Assembly (NCBI GenBank): GCA_937980625.1
Contig: CALJPJ010000245.1
Location: 1-6,743, forward strand
DNA: 6,743 nt
Reading direction: 5' to 3'
Source of the DNA: an uncultured Bdellovibrionales bacterium
GTDB lineage: Bacteria > Bdellovibrionota > Bdellovibrionia > Bdellovibrionales > UBA1609
The notes beneath the pieces were generated by a model that saw only the letters and a list, made by a program, of their open reading frames with translations, ran no database searches and had not been told where the DNA came from. Made by a program: the position numbers and the translations under genes. Shown here piece after piece: positions 4,525 to 6,743 of the stretch. How positions within the stretch are numbered: position 1 is the first letter of the stretch; every line of letters starts with the position of its first letter.

Positions 4525-5430
4525 ATGGTAAACATAGAAAAACTTAAAACATATACATTTTTTACAATTGTTCTCTCTTTTTTAATTCACATTGGAGCAT
4601 ATACTGGTTTTTCTTTTTTAAAAATTGAACCCGTACAACTTTCTAAACCAGAAAATATAGAAATCGTTATTATGGAGCCTGAAAACAAAACAATAGCAAA
4701 GGCTATTGTTGTTGAAAAAAAGAAAAAACTTAAGGACATACAAGTTGTTGAGCAAAATGATAAGGCACTAAATGACGAAAAGCCTGAAGACAAATTTTTC
4801 TTGAGTAAAAATAATCAAAAAGTAAAAAAACAAACTGTAGCCAAACATCATGGTGACTTTAAAAATGATGCTGGAAAAGGTATTAACGGAAAATCAAAAG
4901 TTAATAGAGCTAAAGCGAAAAAAAAATTAGCTAAAAAGAAAATTTTGTCCCAAAAAGGGTCCATTAAAAATTTAATGCCAAAGCATACATATTCAACAGC
5001 TAAAAACTTTGATTCTGATTCATCAACATCTGGACAAAGAAGCCAAAGTAATGACTATTTAAAGGGCATTGAAACTGGTAAACAAACTATATTAAATACA
5101 AGAGAGTTTGTTTATTATGCCTATTACGAGAGAATTCGTGGGAAAATCAGGAAAATATGGGAGCCTGTTATTAGAGACAAAGTAAAACATATTTTTAAAA
5201 CTGGGCGAAAACTAGCGTCTGTTGATCATTCCACATCTGTAATAATTACTCTGAATAAAGCTGGTGTTTTAGTGAATGTACAAGTCAAAGACGGCAGTGG
5301 TGTCAGAGACCTCGATGAGGCCGCTATAGAGGCCTTTAAAAAAGCTGAACCCTTCCCTAATCCACCCACTGGAATTATCGAAAATGATGGGAAAATTAGA
5401 ATAAACTGGAATTTTGTACTTGAAGCTTAA
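4525..5430 (+). CDS. TonB-family energy transducer (TonB C-terminal domain protein)
   Basis: The 301-residue protein has a short N-terminus and one transmembrane anchor at about 11-32. A long lysine-rich, probably disordered periplasmic linker follows (about 50-160), then a TonB-C domain (about 190-301) with TSVIITLNKAGVLVNVQVKD and the closing RDLDEAAIEAFKKAEPFPNP. The anchor contains Ser18-x3-His22, matching the Ser16/His20 motif of E. coli TonB that is needed to harvest proton-motive force through ExbB-ExbD. I infer it energises outer-membrane receptors or a related envelope machine. The linker lacks the Pro-Glu/Pro-Lys repeats of classical TonB and is very basic instead (for example KAKKKLAKKK, 129-138). 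No exbB or exbD is in the window. ATG 4525 is the first start after an in-frame TAG and has no Shine-Dalgarno. Confidence 0.88.
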   Translation: MVNIEKLKTYTFFTIVLSFLIHIGAYTGFSFLKIEPVQLSKPENIEIVIMEPENKTIAKAIVVEKKKKLKDIQVVEQNDKALNDEKPEDKFFLSKNNQKVKKQTVAKHHGDFKNDAGKGINGKSKVNRAKAKKKLAKKKILSQKGSIKNLMPKHTYSTAKNFDSDSSTSGQRSQSNDYLKGIETGKQTILNTREFVYYAYYERIRGKIRKIWEPVIRDKVKHIFKTGRKLASVDHSTSVIITLNKAGVLVNVQVKDGSGVRDLDEAAIEAFKKAEPFPNPPTGIIENDGKIRINWNFVLEA

Positions 5431-5434
5431 AGCA

Positions 5435-5465
5435 TTGCTGCAACTAGGCAATTTAAGACTATAAA
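5435..5465 (+). promoter_or_regulatory. Weak candidate promoter for the E1-like gene
   Basis: TATAAA (5460-5465) has the only -35-like hexamer upstream at TTGCTG (5435-5440, 3 of 6, 19-base spacer), giving a leader of about 75 nt. A small ATTGC/GCAAT inverted repeat (5434-5438, 5448-5452) overlaps it. No real terminator follows the TonB-like gene, so read-through is the alternative. Confidence 0.25.
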
Positions 5466-5527
5466 AGGGCATTTTCCTACTAGACGTAGAAAGAAAAAAT
5501 GAATACTCTTCACACATTTTTAAGACA

Positions 5528-5540
5528 CCAATATTGGGAG
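5528..5540 (+). promoter_or_regulatory. Palindrome overlapping the Shine-Dalgarno of the E1-like gene
   Basis: CCAATATTGG (5528-5537) is a perfect 10-bp palindrome. Its last bases belong to the GGGAG (5536-5540) that serves as ribosome-binding site eight bases before the GTG at 5549. A factor or fold at this site could affect translation, but chance is possible. The GGGAG is what supports the GTG start. Confidence 0.4.
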
Positions 5541-5548
5541 TATAAAGA

Positions 5549-6743
5549 GTGAAAAAATCTGATGAAAAAACAGTTAACAATATAATATCTCGTGCTCATT
5601 ACCTTTTAAACCAAGTCATTTTTATGGCTAATAATGGTCGCCCTAAAGACAAGGGAGATCCAAAGGTTGGAGGACATAGCTCTGCTTCATCTGGAGCCAT
5701 ACATATTCTTGGAGCCTTACACTTATTTGTAAAGTCTGGCTTTGATCATATTTGTAATAAGCCCCACGCTTCGCCAGCAGATCACTCTTTTAATTATTTA
5801 ATGGATTTATTTTTAAACAAAGATTTATCTAAACTCACTCTTGAAGAAGCTAATCATGCGATGAGTAGTTTGCGTGCCTTTCCCAAAAAAGATGAGTACG
5901 TGTTACAATCTTACCACTCTGCCTATGACCCCGACTATCACAACTTTTTACCAACTGGAACTGTTGGAATACCACCAGTGAACGCTGGTTATTTAGCTCA
6001 TGCTTATCGTTTTGCAAAAAAACAAGGTTATAATGTTCCCGATGCCCACTTTTGGTCAATTATGGGAGATGCCGAGTTTAGAGAGGGTTCATTACTTGAA
6101 GCTGTGCCAGACTTTGCGGAACGTGAACTTGGTAACCTCACATGGATTGTCGATTATAACCGTCAAAGCTTAGACGGGCACAGAATTACCAACCAAGAGA
6201 TTATGTATGGCACAGATGCCGACCGTATTGGCAACACTATGAAAGCCAATGGCTGGGATGTTATCCAAGTTCGTCATGGGTCAATCCGTGAAAAACTATT
6301 TAACCAAAACGGTGGCGATAATTTTAAAAATTGGTTAGAAAAAACTTTAACCGACTATGAGTTACAATCTTTATTACTTATATCTGATGCCACAGAACTT
6401 AAAAAGCATACACAAAGTAAATTTTCTGAACTTAAAAAATTTCTCAAAAACGTTAGCGATAAAGACTTTCAAATAGCTCTCCATGATATAGGTGGTAACG
6501 ATATTTGGGTTATGAAAGCTGCTTTAGAAAAAAGTAAAGAAAACCCTAAGCGACCATGCATGATTGTGGCTCACACAATTAAAGGTTGGCATTTAAAAAT
6601 GGCTGCCACTGCCGGCAACCATTCTGCCCTTCCCAATAGCGACGAAATGGCAAGTTTACGTGCTGCTCAGGGTATTAGTGACGAAGAGCTCTTTGCTCGA
6701 TTTGATAGTAAAAGTGATGAGGGCAAGTTTTTATTACAAAGAG
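5549..6743 (+). CDS. Thiamine-diphosphate 2-oxoacid dehydrogenase E1-like enzyme (AceE/MdeB, transketolase superfamily), partial
   Basis: The frame runs from GTG 5549 for 398 codons to the right edge with no stop. An in-frame TAA lies two codons upstream and GGGAG eight bases upstream fixes the start. Family marks: GGHSSASSGA (41-50), KPHASPADH (71-79), PTGTVG (135-140), the ThDP-Mg motif starting GDAE (173-176) and ending VDYNRQSLDG (201-210), and HTIKGW (342-347). These match homodimeric E1 proteins of the AceE/MdeB type, which decarboxylate pyruvate or a related 2-oxoacid. GDAE replaces the GDGE of E. coli AceE; as I recall, GDAE and HTIKGW-NHS-like signatures are typical of the MdeB/transketolase-like branch. 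The N-terminus is about 60 residues shorter than in AceE, removing the segment that binds E2. The substrate cannot be assigned. A complete protein would be roughly 750-900 residues. It lies 118 bases after the TonB-like gene. Confidence 0.88.
   Translation, partial: MKKSDEKTVNNIISRAHYLLNQVIFMANNGRPKDKGDPKVGGHSSASSGAIHILGALHLFVKSGFDHICNKPHASPADHSFNYLMDLFLNKDLSKLTLEEANHAMSSLRAFPKKDEYVLQSYHSAYDPDYHNFLPTGTVGIPPVNAGYLAHAYRFAKKQGYNVPDAHFWSIMGDAEFREGSLLEAVPDFAERELGNLTWIVDYNRQSLDGHRITNQEIMYGTDADRIGNTMKANGWDVIQVRHGSIREKLFNQNGGDNFKNWLEKTLTDYELQSLLLISDATELKKHTQSKFSELKKFLKNVSDKDFQIALHDIGGNDIWVMKAALEKSKENPKRPCMIVAHTIKGWHLKMAATAGNHSALPNSDEMASLRAAQGISDEELFARFDSKSDEGKFLLQR

Noticed and set aside
4587..4793. 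Minus-strand open frame inside the TonB-like gene
   Set aside because: Its Ser/Phe-rich sequence is simply the complement of lysine- and glutamate-rich coding DNA.
5434..5490. Terminator after the TonB-like gene
   Set aside because: Only 4-5 bp stems (ATTGC/GCAAT; CTAC/GTAG) occur, without a U-run, so a terminator cannot be supported.
5269..5580. Minus-strand open frame spanning the gap between the TonB-like and E1 genes
   Set aside because: It is antisense to the conserved TonB-C motif and to the E1 start and ribosome site, and shows no domain or signal.
5850..6059. Minus-strand open frame inside the E1-like gene
   Set aside because: It is antisense to conserved E1 sequence and has no coding signs of its own.

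Overview
The window is an AT-rich bacterial chromosomal segment. It carries a left-pointing block of housekeeping and envelope genes and a right-pointing pair that begins near position 4525. The best taxonomic guess is a predatory or marine delta-proteobacterium-like lineage (Bdellovibrionota, possibly Bacteriovoracales). This rests on base composition, the mix of a TonB-C protein, an M23 peptidase and a PP2C phosphatase around truA-rplM-rpsI, and the style of the TonB-C domain. It is an inference from memory of such genomes, not a database result.

Left-pointing block (minus strand, read from right to left): a PP2C-type Ser/Thr phosphatase (4160-3429), a membrane-anchored M23 metallopeptidase (3369-2389), truA (2386-1601), then after a 203-bp gap rplM (1397-969) and rpsI (951-550). 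A 261-bp non-coding stretch follows. It contains a hairpin touching the rpsI stop codon, a 51-nt imperfect palindrome that is probably the rpsI terminator, and a near-exact 21/22-bp repeat of the rpsI stop region. A truncated gene for a small secreted protein then runs off the left edge (288-1).

Right-pointing block: after a 364-bp divergent intergenic region with two separate 23-bp inverted repeats comes a TonB-like energy transducer (4525-5430). Next is the first 398 codons of a thiamine-diphosphate-dependent 2-oxoacid dehydrogenase E1 / transketolase-superfamily enzyme (5549 onward), which runs off the right edge.

Functionally this is mostly core biology: ribosomal proteins, tRNA pseudouridylation, cell-wall remodelling, protein dephosphorylation, outer-membrane energisation and central carbon metabolism. 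I find no CRISPR array, tRNA, rRNA, transposase or toxin/defence gene, and no convincing new multi-gene system. The points most worth a second look are the repeat-plus-palindrome structure after rpsI, the promoter geometry of the divergent phosphatase and TonB-like genes (both could be leaderless), and the short N-terminus of the E1-like enzyme.
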